Part shown: positions 1-7,293 of the stretch, one piece after another
Layout: each line of letters starts with the position of its first letter
Numbering within the stretch: position 1 is the stretch's first letter
Assembly: GCA_037439945.1 (NCBI GenBank)
Contig: JBBIVA010000093.1
Location: 1 to 15,269, forward strand
From: CALEUX01 sp037439945
GTDB lineage: Bacteria; Bacteroidota; Bacteroidia; Bacteroidales; Marinilabiliaceae
Reading direction: 5' to 3'
Length of the DNA: 15,269 bases
Notes under the pieces: model-generated
The model's input: the letters and a program-made list of their open reading frames with translations, nothing else
The model's database searches: none
What the model was told of the DNA's origin: nothing
Position numbers and translations under genes: made by a program

Positions 1-22
1 AGTTAGCTGTTAATAACTACAT

Positions 23-55
23 AAAAAAAGAGACTGCCCCTTTTGAGACAGCCTC
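23..55 (-). terminator. Intrinsic terminator of asnA
   Basis: Read on the minus strand, the 9-bp stem GAGGCTGTC / GGCAGTCTC (arms 47-55 and 30-38, with two G-U pairs) closes an 8-nt loop and is followed directly by seven U (23-29). It begins about 24 bases after the asnA stop codon. The stem, the U-run and the position together make an intrinsic terminator the simplest reading. Confidence 0.85.
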
Positions 56-78
56 CTCATTGAACAAAAAATATTTGC

Positions 79-1119
79 TTAAACCAGTATAATATTATTA
101 AGTGTACAAACTTTCCTCATTTCATCAGGCCAAATACTTGCCTGGATTTCACCAATATGTGCCTTACGTAAAAAAAACATACACAACCGTGACTGACCGA
201 TCCCGCCACCAATGCTCAAAGGCAATTCGCCATTAATCAACCTTTTATGAAACATTAATTCAAGCCTTTTTTCAGCCCCCCGTTCTTTCAGCTGCCGTTG
301 TAAGGTTTCTGCATCCACTCTTATTCCCATTGAGGAAATCTCAAATGCCTTTTTAAGAATTGGATTCCATAAAAGAATATCCCCGTTTAAGCCCTTATAC
401 CCGTTAATGGTTGGGGTACTCCAGTCATCATAATCAGGGGCACGCCCATCGTGGATTTCTCCGTTTTGCAATTTTCCACCAATTCCAATGATAAAAACAG
501 CCCCGTGCTTTTTTGTTATGGCATCTTCACGCTCTTTTGGGTTCAATCCCTTGAACATATCCAGCAATTCCTCTGAATGGAAGAAGGTAATCTCATCAGG
601 AAGGGTAGGTTTTATATGCGGATATTTTTCAAAAACTACAAATTCTGTTCTTTTCATAACCTCATATATCCTTTTAACTACCATTTTGAGATAATCAAGG
701 TTTCTTTCCCTGGGTCTAATATGACGCTCCCAGTCCCACTGATCAACATAAATTGAATGGGTGTTGTCCAGAGTTTCTTCAGGCCTGATTGCATTCATAT
801 CTGTATATAAACCATATCCTGTTTCAATATCGTAATCGGCAAGCATCATTCTTTTCCATTTGGCGAGACTATGTACAACTTCAACCTCCTGGTTATTGAT
901 CCCCTTTACCGGAAATGTTACCGGCTTTTCAATGCCATTTAAGTCATCATTTAAACCTGTTCCTTTTAATACAAAAAGAGGGGCAGTTACCCTTCTTAAA
1001 CGTAGTTCAGATGATAAAAAAGTTTGAAATGAATCTTTTACAACTGTAATGGCATGCTCGGTTTGCTTTAAGTCGAGCAATGGCTTATAATCTTTAGGAA
1101 TATAAAGTGATTCTAACAT
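79..1119 (-). CDS. asnA: Aspartate--ammonia ligase (asparagine synthetase A)
   Basis: This 346-residue cytoplasmic enzyme makes asparagine from aspartate and free ammonia with ATP going to AMP and PPi. It belongs to the class II aminoacyl-tRNA-synthetase-like fold. The length fits AsnA (about 330-345 residues). Family-typical stretches are visible: SELRLRRVTAPLFV near residue 37, KWKRMMLADY near 87, MNAIRPEETLDNTHSIYVDQWDWE near 108-131, and the C-terminal LPLSIGGGIGQSRLCMFFL, which carries the class II motif 3 type arginine. The start is ATG at 1119, about 40 bases below a good promoter at 1165-1195. The gap of 170 bases to the upstream arcB and the separate promoter suggest independent transcription, although read-through from arcC-arcB is possible. 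The neighbouring carbamate kinase releases ammonia, which AsnA could re-use; that link is inference from context. Confidence 0.96.
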   Translation of the reverse strand: MLESLYIPKDYKPLLDLKQTEHAITVVKDSFQTFLSSELRLRRVTAPLFVLKGTGLNDDLNGIEKPVTFPVKGINNQEVEVVHSLAKWKRMMLADYDIETGYGLYTDMNAIRPEETLDNTHSIYVDQWDWERHIRPRERNLDYLKMVVKRIYEVMKRTEFVVFEKYPHIKPTLPDEITFFHSEELLDMFKGLNPKEREDAITKKHGAVFIIGIGGKLQNGEIHDGRAPDYDDWSTPTINGYKGLNGDILLWNPILKKAFEISSMGIRVDAETLQRQLKERGAEKRLELMFHKRLINGELPLSIGGGIGQSRLCMFFLRKAHIGEIQASIWPDEMRKVCTLNNIILV

Positions 1120-1164
1120 AAGGTATTTAAACTATAATTACCGGTTTTTAATTACATTTTATGA

Positions 1165-1195
1165 CAAAATTAGCTCCAATAAATATCAATTCAAA
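1165..1195 (-). promoter_or_regulatory. asnA promoter, Bacteroidota type
   Basis: On the minus strand, TTTG (1192-1195) is followed after exactly 19 bases by TAATTTTG (1165-1172). This matches the Bacteroidota sigma-ABfr consensus TTTG-N19-21-TAnnTTTG. The expected transcription start is near 1158, which leaves a leader of about 40 bases before the asnA ATG. Confidence 0.7.
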
Positions 1196-1289
1196 ATATA
1201 AACCGTAAATACAAATGCAAATTGTAACAAATCCGGCTATAAAGAAAAATATCCAAATGTATTTTATTTAGTTACCCAACCACTTTAAT

Positions 1290-2288
1290 TTATCCCAATG
1301 TTGCCACCATAACCGCCTTAATTGTGTGTAATCTGTTTTCAGATTGATCAAAAACCAAAGAGGCGCCTGACTCAAAAACGTCTTCGGTAACTTCCATTGC
1401 GTCCAAACCGAATTTCTGATAAATCTCTTCTCCAACCTTTGTTTCACGGTTATGAAAAGCCGGAAGGCAATGTAAAAAACGGGTCTGGGGATTACCGGTA
1501 AACTTCATGGTTTGGGAATTAACCTGGTAAGGTTTTAGAATCTCAATCCTATTTTTCCAAACATCAGCTGGTTCTCCCATCGAAACCCAAACATCTGTAT
1601 AAAGAAAGTCACAATCCTTTACCCCTTTTTTTAAATCACTGGTAATATTGATTTTTGCGCCTGTTTCAGAAGCTATTAATTCACATTCCGATATCAGCTC
1701 TTTTGTCGGTTGTAAACCGGCAGGGCCTACAATTCTGACATCCATACCCATTTTTACTCCTCCAACCAATAATGAGTTTGCCATATTATTCCGTGCATCG
1801 CCCAGGTAGGCAAAAGTTATCTTATTCAATGGCTTATCACTATGCTCCATCATAGTTAATAAATCTGCCAAAACCTGTGTAGGATGAAATTCATCGGTTA
1901 AACCATTCCAAACAGGCACACCAGCGTATTTTGCCAATTCTTCAACTATAGCCTGGCCAAACCCCCGGTATTGTATTCCATCATACATTCTTCCTAATAC
2001 CCTGGCTGTATCCTTCATTGATTCTTTTTGACCAATTTGGGACCCCGATGGCCCAAGATAGGTTACATGAGCACCCTGGTCGTATGCTGCCACCTCAAAG
2101 GCGCAACGGGTCCGCGTTGATGCTTTTTCAAAAATAAGGGCAATATTTTTACCTTGGAGGAGTTTTTGCTCTTTCCCTGATTTTTTTGAGGCTTTTAGTT
2201 CGGCAGAAAGGGATAACAGATAATTTATTTCATTGGGTGTAAAATCCAAAAGTTTCAAAAAGTGCCTGTTTTTTAGATTGATAATCAT
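1290..2288 (-). CDS. arcB: Ornithine carbamoyltransferase
   Basis: This 332-residue enzyme interconverts ornithine plus carbamoyl phosphate with citrulline plus phosphate. All hallmark sites are present: the carbamoyl-phosphate motif STRTR (residues 57-61), the HPTQ loop (135-138), SMGE (236-239, ornithine side) and HCLP (273-276). The length matches E. coli ArgF and Pseudomonas ArcB (about 334-336). Only 23 bases separate it from the upstream carbamate kinase gene, so the two are probably co-transcribed. That partner points to a catabolic role (citrulline to ornithine plus carbamoyl phosphate, then ATP), hence the symbol arcB. Sequence alone cannot exclude the biosynthetic role, in which case argF would be the better name. 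The start is ATG at 2288; no better upstream start exists in the short gap. Confidence 0.95.
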   Translation of the reverse strand: MIINLKNRHFLKLLDFTPNEINYLLSLSAELKASKKSGKEQKLLQGKNIALIFEKASTRTRCAFEVAAYDQGAHVTYLGPSGSQIGQKESMKDTARVLGRMYDGIQYRGFGQAIVEELAKYAGVPVWNGLTDEFHPTQVLADLLTMMEHSDKPLNKITFAYLGDARNNMANSLLVGGVKMGMDVRIVGPAGLQPTKELISECELIASETGAKINITSDLKKGVKDCDFLYTDVWVSMGEPADVWKNRIEILKPYQVNSQTMKFTGNPQTRFLHCLPAFHNRETKVGEEIYQKFGLDAMEVTEDVFESGASLVFDQSENRLHTIKAVMVATLG

Positions 2289-2311
2289 ATTATTAATTTT
2301 TATTTAAAATT

Positions 2312-3301
2312 TTATTGAGGTTTGTTATTGTATTTATTAAGGTCTTTTTCGTCATACTCCATTGTTATTTTAGTTCCATAAGCCTTGTCCATAAGCTTTT
2401 TTGATTCAGTTATTATACTTTTTTTACCGCCATTATTTATAAAATTAAGAGCAGCCCTGATTTTAGGAGCCATACTCCCTTCTCCAAATGCCCCTGCTTC
2501 CAGATATTTAACCGTGTCGTTATAATTAAGAAATTCCAAAACCTTTTTGTTTTCTTTTCCATAATCTGAATAAACGAAAGGTACATCGGTTAAAATATAA
2601 AACTCTTCTGCATTAATCTGCATGGCCAGAAACGATGATGCCAAATCTTTGTCAATTACGGCCTCTGCCGTTCTTAGCACATCTTTATCATCGAAATAAA
2701 CAGGTACGCCCCCACCGCCTACCGCAATTACAATTGTACCATTTCGGGCATTTTGTTCAATAACATCGCAATTTATAATACCTGTTGGTGCAGGGGATGC
2801 TATTACCCTTCTGTATCCACCTTCATGTTTCTTTTCCTCCTTAAATGCCCATCCCTTTTCTGATGATAATTTCTGGGCTTCATCAAAATTTACTGTCCTA
2901 CCAATCCTTTTTGTTGGGTTTTTGAACGCATTATCGTCAGGATCAACCTTAACAAGGGTCATCAGTGTTAGTACATTCCTGTTTATTCCATGTTTTTTTA
3001 AAACATTGCGCAAACACCTTTCAATCATATAACCTATTCCACCCTGGCTGTCGGCCACGCAAATATCAACAGGCATTTGAGGAATGCCATAAATCTGTTC
3101 ACCTGCATCATTTCGCATTAAAATATTACCCACCTGGGGTCCGTTTCCGTGAGTAATAACTAAATTATAACCCTTTTCAATCAAAAAAATCAGGCTTTCA
3201 AGTGTTTCTGTCGTATTCTCCTCCTGTTCGTCGATTGTACCCACCTGGTTGTCGCGAAGTAGGGCATTTCCGCCAAGTGCAATTACGACTAGTTTACTCA
3301 T
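2312..3301 (-). CDS. arcC: Carbamate kinase
   Basis: This 329-residue enzyme transfers the phosphate of carbamoyl phosphate to ADP, giving ATP, CO2 and NH3. It has the amino-acid-kinase fold. Visible motifs are ALGGNALL (8-15), THGNGPQVGN (about 49-58), QGGIGYMIERCLRN, AVGGGGVPVY (about 193-202), AEAVIDKDLASSFLA, ILTDVPFVY (nucleotide site) and the C-terminal GSMAPKIRAALNFI. The length is slightly above the usual 310-315 residues because of a longer C-terminal tail. It is the first gene of an arcC-arcB pair, with a candidate promoter and an FNR-like palindrome upstream. Neither arginine deiminase (arcA) nor an arginine/ornithine antiporter (arcD) is present in the window, so the pathway's substrate supply must come from elsewhere. 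Confidence 0.96.
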   Translation of the reverse strand: MSKLVVIALGGNALLRDNQVGTIDEQEENTTETLESLIFLIEKGYNLVITHGNGPQVGNILMRNDAGEQIYGIPQMPVDICVADSQGGIGYMIERCLRNVLKKHGINRNVLTLMTLVKVDPDDNAFKNPTKRIGRTVNFDEAQKLSSEKGWAFKEEKKHEGGYRRVIASPAPTGIINCDVIEQNARNGTIVIAVGGGGVPVYFDDKDVLRTAEAVIDKDLASSFLAMQINAEEFYILTDVPFVYSDYGKENKKVLEFLNYNDTVKYLEAGAFGEGSMAPKIRAALNFINNGGKKSIITESKKLMDKAYGTKITMEYDEKDLNKYNNKPQ

Positions 3302-3340
3302 GTTGAAAATTTTTCGTATCAGTTAAAACTCATCACCATA

Positions 3341-3373
3341 CAAATTTAAAAAATACTATTTATTACAATATAC
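3341..3373 (-). promoter_or_regulatory. Candidate arcC promoter
   Basis: The minus strand carries a perfect -7 match, TAAATTTG, at 3341-3348, about 40 bases before the arcC ATG. The -33 element is weak: ATTG lies 17 bases further upstream, where the consensus wants TTTG at 19-21. I rate the -7 assignment as likely and the -33 as uncertain. Confidence 0.5.
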
Positions 3374-3399
3374 TGTAATATCAAATGATTTAAATCATT
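3361..3399. promoter_or_regulatory. Two operator-like palindromes upstream of arcC
   Basis: AATGATTTAAATCATT (3384-3399) is a perfect 16-bp palindrome. Its core TGAT-N4-ATCA is the FNR/ANR half-site pattern, with only the outermost T of TTGAT-N4-ATCAA changed. It is centred about 55 bases upstream of the expected arcC start of transcription. Next to it, TATTACA-N6-TGTAATA (3361-3380) is a second dyad that overlaps the -33 area. CRP/FNR-type control of arginine deiminase operons is well known in other phyla; its use here is inference. The region is AT-rich, so chance symmetry is a real alternative. Confidence 0.45.
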
Positions 3400-3581
3400 A
3401 AGATTATTTGGGTTGCTGTATTACTTGCCATAAATTAATGGGTAGGTTATAAATGTAAAAAACAGGATTTTAAAATTTTAATTTAATTACACTACTGTCC
3501 GATAACTTTTTCGATAAGATGCTATAATGCCAACTAATTGGGGCGTCCCTACAGTACACTGAAAATTGGGGTCGATTCATC

Positions 3582-3638
3582 TTTACCGATATTCTGTACC
3601 TTACGGCACAGTACCGTTAGGGACTAAAGATCGGTAAA
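3582..3638. repeat. Imperfect 25-bp inverted repeat with 7-nt loop
   Basis: The 25-base arms at 3582-3606 and 3614-3638 are inverted copies that agree at 20 of 25 positions, ending in a perfect 9-bp TTTACCGAT / ATCGGTAAA. The loop is CACAGTA. Each arm begins at the loop side with CCGTwAGGkAC, which recurs nearby as GTCCCGTTAGGGAC. The layout resembles the small interspersed palindromic repeats that litter many Bacteroidota genomes. Confidence 0.65.
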
Positions 3639-3663
3639 ACACTTAATTGAGGATTGATTTATT

Positions 3664-3677
3664 GTCCCGTTAGGGAC
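3664..3677. repeat. Short hairpin unit GTCCCGTTAGGGAC
   Basis: Perfect 5-bp stem GTCCC/GGGAC with loop GTTA. It shares the CCGTTAGGGAC core with the arm at 3614-3638, and a degenerate, partly inverted relative is seen at 3544-3558. It is most likely another copy of the same repeat family. Confidence 0.55.
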
Positions 3678-3830
3678 AAAACAACTTTTTATAGGATAGT
3701 AGTGATTTAATTATAAAAAAGGCAGAAAAATTAAAATAAGATAAATTTCAATCATGTAATTTAAATATGATTTTTTGACGGAATGATGTCAATTGACCGT
3801 AAACGTAAAACCTACAGTTAATAAAAAAAC

Positions 3831-3838
3831 TATCTTTG
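3831..3838 (+). promoter_or_regulatory. -7 element for the lipoprotein gene
   Basis: TATCTTTG is a perfect TAnnTTTG match 24 bases before the ATG at 3863. No convincing TTTG lies 19-21 bases upstream. Its position decides the gene start: a possible TTG codon at 3836 falls inside the promoter element, so translation should begin at the ATG at 3863. Confidence 0.55.
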
Positions 3839-3862
3839 GTTACTATTAAAAAACTTATAACA

Positions 3863-4567
3863 ATGGTATTAAAACACTGGCGATTATTGGCTCTTTTTAT
3901 TTTTGCTATTGCAGCAGTTTTTACTTCTTGCAACAATGCACAAAAGAATAAGAAAAAGCTAAGCGAGGGAATGGTTATATACAATATTTCATACCCTCCC
4001 CGGTTAAAATCCCATTCCATGTCCTTTTTGTTTCCAAAAGAAATGAAGCTTTTGTTTAAGAATGAAAAGCAAAGAGCCTCATTTAAAGGAAACATGGACC
4101 TTTACAGTTTAGACTTCATTCATTCAAATCAAAGCGACAGTTTTTTTACTTTGCTGCAAGTGCTTGAAAAAAAAATTTATGTCCCTTCAGCCAAATCAGA
4201 TGATATTTTCCTTTTTAACAATTATTCGAATGAGGAAGTTGTTTTTAGCAGGGATGTAAATAAGAAAATAGCAGGTTACATATGTGAGAAAGCAAGTTTA
4301 AAATCAAGAAGGGATGAGACAAATTCAGTAACAATATGGTTTACTAACGAAATTGGGGTTGACAACCCAAACAGAAATACCCCATTTGAAAAAATCCCCG
4401 GTGTAATGCTTGAATTTGAAATATACTATGAAAATATTTTATTCCATTTTTTGGCCGAAAAAGTGGTTACCGAGAAAATTTCTGAAGATTTATTTTTTAT
4501 CCCCGAAAATTATTCCCCTTCATCAATTAAGGAAGTTGAAAGCCTAATTAATAGCGTTTTAAGGTAA
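3863..4567 (+). CDS. GLPGLI-like lipoprotein of unknown function
   Basis: This 234-residue protein begins with a lipoprotein signal: basic MVLKHWR, hydrophobic core to residue 20, and FTSC with the lipidated cysteine at 23. It is followed by a short polar, lysine-rich tether. The mature part has the shape of GLPGLI/DUF4412-type periplasmic beta-rich proteins of Bacteroidota: EGMVIYNISYP at the start, an FPKEMKLLF strand, KKIAGYICEKA in the middle, then WFTNEIGVDNPN and EKIPGVMLEFEI in place of the GLPGLI signature. The match is by pattern and not by a strong motif. The next gene is ftsK, 124 bases downstream with its own promoter, so a functional link is not implied. No catalytic residues are recognisable. 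Confidence 0.8.
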   Translation: MVLKHWRLLALFIFAIAAVFTSCNNAQKNKKKLSEGMVIYNISYPPRLKSHSMSFLFPKEMKLLFKNEKQRASFKGNMDLYSLDFIHSNQSDSFFTLLQVLEKKIYVPSAKSDDIFLFNNYSNEEVVFSRDVNKKIAGYICEKASLKSRRDETNSVTIWFTNEIGVDNPNRNTPFEKIPGVMLEFEIYYENILFHFLAEKVVTEKISEDLFFIPENYSPSSIKEVESLINSVLR

Positions 4568-4654
4568 TTCCGGTTTAACAACCCTGATATTTATTTGGAA
4601 AATTTAACCCTGAAAGTTTCCAGTATAAAACATAGTAAACGCGTCTTCTTTTGC

Positions 4655-4662
4655 TATTTTTG
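4655..4662 (+). promoter_or_regulatory. -7 element for ftsK
   Basis: TATTTTTG matches TAnnTTTG and is followed by TCAT, as at the asnA promoter. It lies 29 bases before the ftsK ATG. The -33 element is not clear. Confidence 0.5.
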
Positions 4663-4691
4663 TCATCATAAAATTTATTATCATTACCACC

Positions 4692-7076
4692 ATGCAAAAG
4701 AAAAACGGAAATAAAAAAGAGAGCGTGCCAAAAAAAAACACTCTTCTTTCCCGATTAAGAAACAGCTTTTACGACTATAAGGTTAGATTTGCATCAGGAT
4801 TACTAATAGTTGCCTTTTCCTTTTATCTTGCAGTTGCTTTCTTCTCTTTTCTTAAATATGGATATGCAGATAGGAGTAAATTTGACATTCCGTTTTGGGA
4901 TTTAATTTTTGATGCTGATATTAAGGTTGAAAATTTTACAGGTAAATTTGGGGCATATCTTTCAGATTTGTTTATCAATAACGGCTTTGGGCTTGCTTCA
5001 TTTTCAATAATCTTTTTAATCTTTATTGTTGGGATAAGAATGCTTGGTGCCAGGATTATTCCTTTAAAAAAGACACTTTTGCACACACTTTTAATTTCAA
5101 TCTGGGTTTCGGTAACTTTAGGGTTCTTCTTTTTAAATTCATTAACCGACAAATACTTACTACTTGGAGGGTACCATGGCTTTCTGGTAAGTAACTGGTT
5201 AAAATCAATTATAGGATGGATTGGTACCTTTTTAATAATTTTTCTAACATTAATTGTTTACATGTCGGTAAATTTTGATTGGTTTATACCTTTGGTAAAA
5301 AAACCTTTCAAAAAATACCTTCCCAAAACACAACCATCGGTTATTGAAAATGACGATGAATTAATTGAAATGGATGAAAATGTTGCTGTTAATGAATTGA
5401 ATGTTGATGATGAAATGAACTTCATTATTAAAGAAAAAATTAGTGATGATGATGGATTGAATTCTGATATACAGCTATATAATGGTGAAACAGATCCAGA
5501 TATTGAACTTAGGATAGAAAAGGCCGTATCTGAAGAAGTTTTTCAGGGTTTTGATAATATTCCTCAAGGCGATTACGACCCAACCCTGGACTTATCATCA
5601 TATAAAATGCCAGGTGTAGATCTTTTGGATGACCATAAAAAAGAGAATGCACAGGTTAAAGAGGAGGAGTTGATATTTAATAAAAATAAAATTGTTAAAA
5701 CATTAGAAGATTATAAAATACAGATAAAAAGTATTAAGGCAACTGTTGGGCCAACTGTTACGCTATATGAGTTGGTACCGATGCCGGGTGTAAGAATTTC
5801 CCGGATTAAAAACCTTGAGGATGATATAGCCTTATCACTTTCGGCTTTGGGAATAAGGATTATAGCCCCAATACCCGGAGAGGGGACTATTGGGATTGAG
5901 GTTCCTAACTCAGAACCTGAAGTAGTGTCAATGAAATCTATAATATCATCAAAAAAATTTCAAACAACTACATATGAATTGCCAATTGCATTGGGTAAAA
6001 CAATTTCAAATGAAACCTTTGTAATGGACTTAACAAAAACCCCGCATATGCTTGTGGCTGGGGCTACCGGGCAAGGTAAATCGGTGGGATTGAATGCAAT
6101 TATTACATCACTACTTTACAAAAAACACCCATCACAAATTAAGTTTGTTTTAGTTGACCCAAAAAAAGTTGAGCTAAATATTTATAGTAAAATTGAACAT
6201 CATTACCTGGCCAAATTACCCGATGAAGTTGAACCTATTATAACTGATGTGCAAAGAGTTGTTAATACATTACACTCATTGACCATTGAAATGGAAAACC
6301 GCTATGAACTGTTGAAAAAAGCTCATACCCGTAACATTAAGGAATATAACCAGAAATTTGTTAAACGTGTATTAAATCCGGAAAAGGGCCACCGATTTTT
6401 ACCTTATATAATTGTTATAATTGATGAGTTTGCCGATTTAATTATGACAGCCGGTAAAGAAGTTGAATTGCCCATTGCACGTATTGCACAGTTGGCGCGT
6501 GCTGTTGGTATTCATATGATAATTGCTACACAAAGGCCTTCAACAAATATTATAACAGGTGTTATAAAAGCGAATTTCCCAACCAGGGTGGCATTTAAAG
6601 TGGCATCAATGATTGACAGCCGTACAATTCTTGATTCGCCCGGAGCTAACCAGCTAATTGGTCGTGGTGATATGCTTGTTTCTCAGGGAGGCGACCTTAT
6701 AAGGGTCCAGTGTGCTTTTGTTGATACACCAGAGGTTGAGCGTATTGTTGATTACATTGGCGGGCAAAAAGGATTTCCTACAGCTCATGAACTTCCTGAA
6801 TATGAAGGCGATTTATCAGGACAGGAAGCCGGTGAAGTTGACCTAAGCAAAAGAGACCCAATGTTTGAAGATGCTGCAAAAGTGGTTGTTTCCAATCAAT
6901 CAGGTTCTACATCACTGATTCAAAGACGGTTCTCAATTGGCTATAATCGCGCTGGAAGAATTATTGACCAACTTGAAGCCGCTGGAATTGTTGGTCCTTC
7001 CGAGGGCAGTAAAGCAAGACAGGTCTTAATTGCCGATGAAATGGCACTTGAAAGAATCCTGGATAATTTCAGATAA
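4692..7076 (+). CDS. ftsK: DNA translocase FtsK/SpoIIIE family
   Basis: This 794-residue, septum-anchored ATPase pumps chromosomal DNA at division and directs dif-site dimer resolution. The N-terminal part has about four membrane helices (roughly 35-55, 101-117, 128-149, 172-192), then an acidic linker of about 90 residues (215-305). The alpha domain runs about 325-425. The RecA-like motor has Walker A GATGQGKS (457-464) and Walker B IVIIDEFADL (574-583), plus IATQRPSTNIITGVIKANFPTRVAF. The C-terminal gamma winged helix (about 730-790) contains RRFSIGYNRAGRIIDQLEAAGIVGP, the part that in other species reads KOPS and activates XerD. The protein is complete and of normal Bacteroidota length. 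lolA follows 217 bases downstream, the same gene order as ftsK-lolA in E. coli. Confidence 0.97.
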   Translation: MQKKNGNKKESVPKKNTLLSRLRNSFYDYKVRFASGLLIVAFSFYLAVAFFSFLKYGYADRSKFDIPFWDLIFDADIKVENFTGKFGAYLSDLFINNGFGLASFSIIFLIFIVGIRMLGARIIPLKKTLLHTLLISIWVSVTLGFFFLNSLTDKYLLLGGYHGFLVSNWLKSIIGWIGTFLIIFLTLIVYMSVNFDWFIPLVKKPFKKYLPKTQPSVIENDDELIEMDENVAVNELNVDDEMNFIIKEKISDDDGLNSDIQLYNGETDPDIELRIEKAVSEEVFQGFDNIPQGDYDPTLDLSSYKMPGVDLLDDHKKENAQVKEEELIFNKNKIVKTLEDYKIQIKSIKATVGPTVTLYELVPMPGVRISRIKNLEDDIALSLSALGIRIIAPIPGEGTIGIEVPNSEPEVVSMKSIISSKKFQTTTYELPIALGKTISNETFVMDLTKTPHMLVAGATGQGKSVGLNAIITSLLYKKHPSQIKFVLVDPKKVELNIYSKIEHHYLAKLPDEVEPIITDVQRVVNTLHSLTIEMENRYELLKKAHTRNIKEYNQKFVKRVLNPEKGHRFLPYIIVIIDEFADLIMTAGKEVELPIARIAQLARAVGIHMIIATQRPSTNIITGVIKANFPTRVAFKVASMIDSRTILDSPGANQLIGRGDMLVSQGGDLIRVQCAFVDTPEVERIVDYIGGQKGFPTAHELPEYEGDLSGQEAGEVDLSKRDPMFEDAAKVVVSNQSGSTSLIQRRFSIGYNRAGRIIDQLEAAGIVGPSEGSKARQVLIADEMALERILDNFR

Positions 7077-7087
7077 ATTTTGGAATG

Positions 7088-7175
7088 ATTATTGATTGGA
7101 TTGTTAAATATTGTATATCAATAATATTAATTTACATTTAACAACAGCCATTCAAAAATGTAACATAATGTAAAT
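7088..7175. repeat. Nested short dyads between ftsK and lolA
   Basis: ATTATTGAT (7088-7096) pairs with ATCAATAAT (7117-7125). TTACATTT (7132-7139) pairs with AAATGTAA (7156-7163), and ATTTACAT (7130-7137) pairs with ATGTAAAT (7168-7175), so one left arm can pair with either of two right arms. There is no U-run typical of a terminator. All arms are AT-rich, so a regulatory role is only possible, not shown. Confidence 0.25.
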
Positions 7176-7293
7176 AAACAAATTACAATCAATAACCCCA
7201 AAATAAAAAAACGTTGATCAAGTTCATGAAATCCAGAACGAATAGATCCGGGAAAACGGATATTGTAAACCAAAAATTTGAAAATTAATAACA

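Larger units (their letters stand above)
3490..3704. mobile_element. MITE-like non-autonomous transposable element, 215 bp
   Basis: The ends are inverted repeats: CACTACTGTCCGATAA (3490-3505), matched by the reverse complement of 3689-3704, CACTACTATCCTATAA, at 14 of 16 bases. A perfect 9-bp direct repeat flanks them. No open reading frame of useful length lies inside, so the element cannot encode a transposase and would need one in trans. A 9-bp duplication would suit several DDE insertion-sequence families, IS4-like among them; the family is inference. Its interior holds a separate hairpin repeat (3582-3638, 3664-3677) and three copies of AATTGgGG (3536, 3564, 3645). It sits between the arcC promoter region and the lipoprotein gene without breaking either. 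Confidence 0.65.
3481..3713. repeat. 9-bp target-site duplication flanking the 215-bp element
   Basis: ATTTAATTA occurs at 3481-3489 and again at 3705-3713, exactly abutting the two terminal inverted repeats. A perfect 9-base direct repeat at just these positions is what a transposition event would leave. The sequence is entirely A/T, so its information content is lower than a mixed 9-mer. Confidence 0.65.

Noticed and set aside
3775..3800. TTGAC-N8-GTCAA and ACGG/CCGT dyads before the lipoprotein promoter
   Set aside because: The arms are short (4-5 bp) and compete with each other. There is not enough evidence for an operator.
3836..3862. TTG start nine codons upstream of the lipoprotein ATG
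   Set aside because: The codon is part of the -7 promoter motif TATCTTTG, so it would not be in the transcript. The lipoprotein signal also fits better from the ATG at 3863.
3748..4095. 115-residue open frame on the minus strand across the lipoprotein gene start
   Set aside because: It lies antisense to the promoter and signal peptide of the lipoprotein gene, has no promoter and shows no family resemblance. It is a shadow frame.
7246..7261. ATCCG-GGAAAA-CGGAT hairpin upstream of lolA as a terminator or riboswitch
   Set aside because: The stem is only 5 bp with no U-run and no conserved aptamer pattern.
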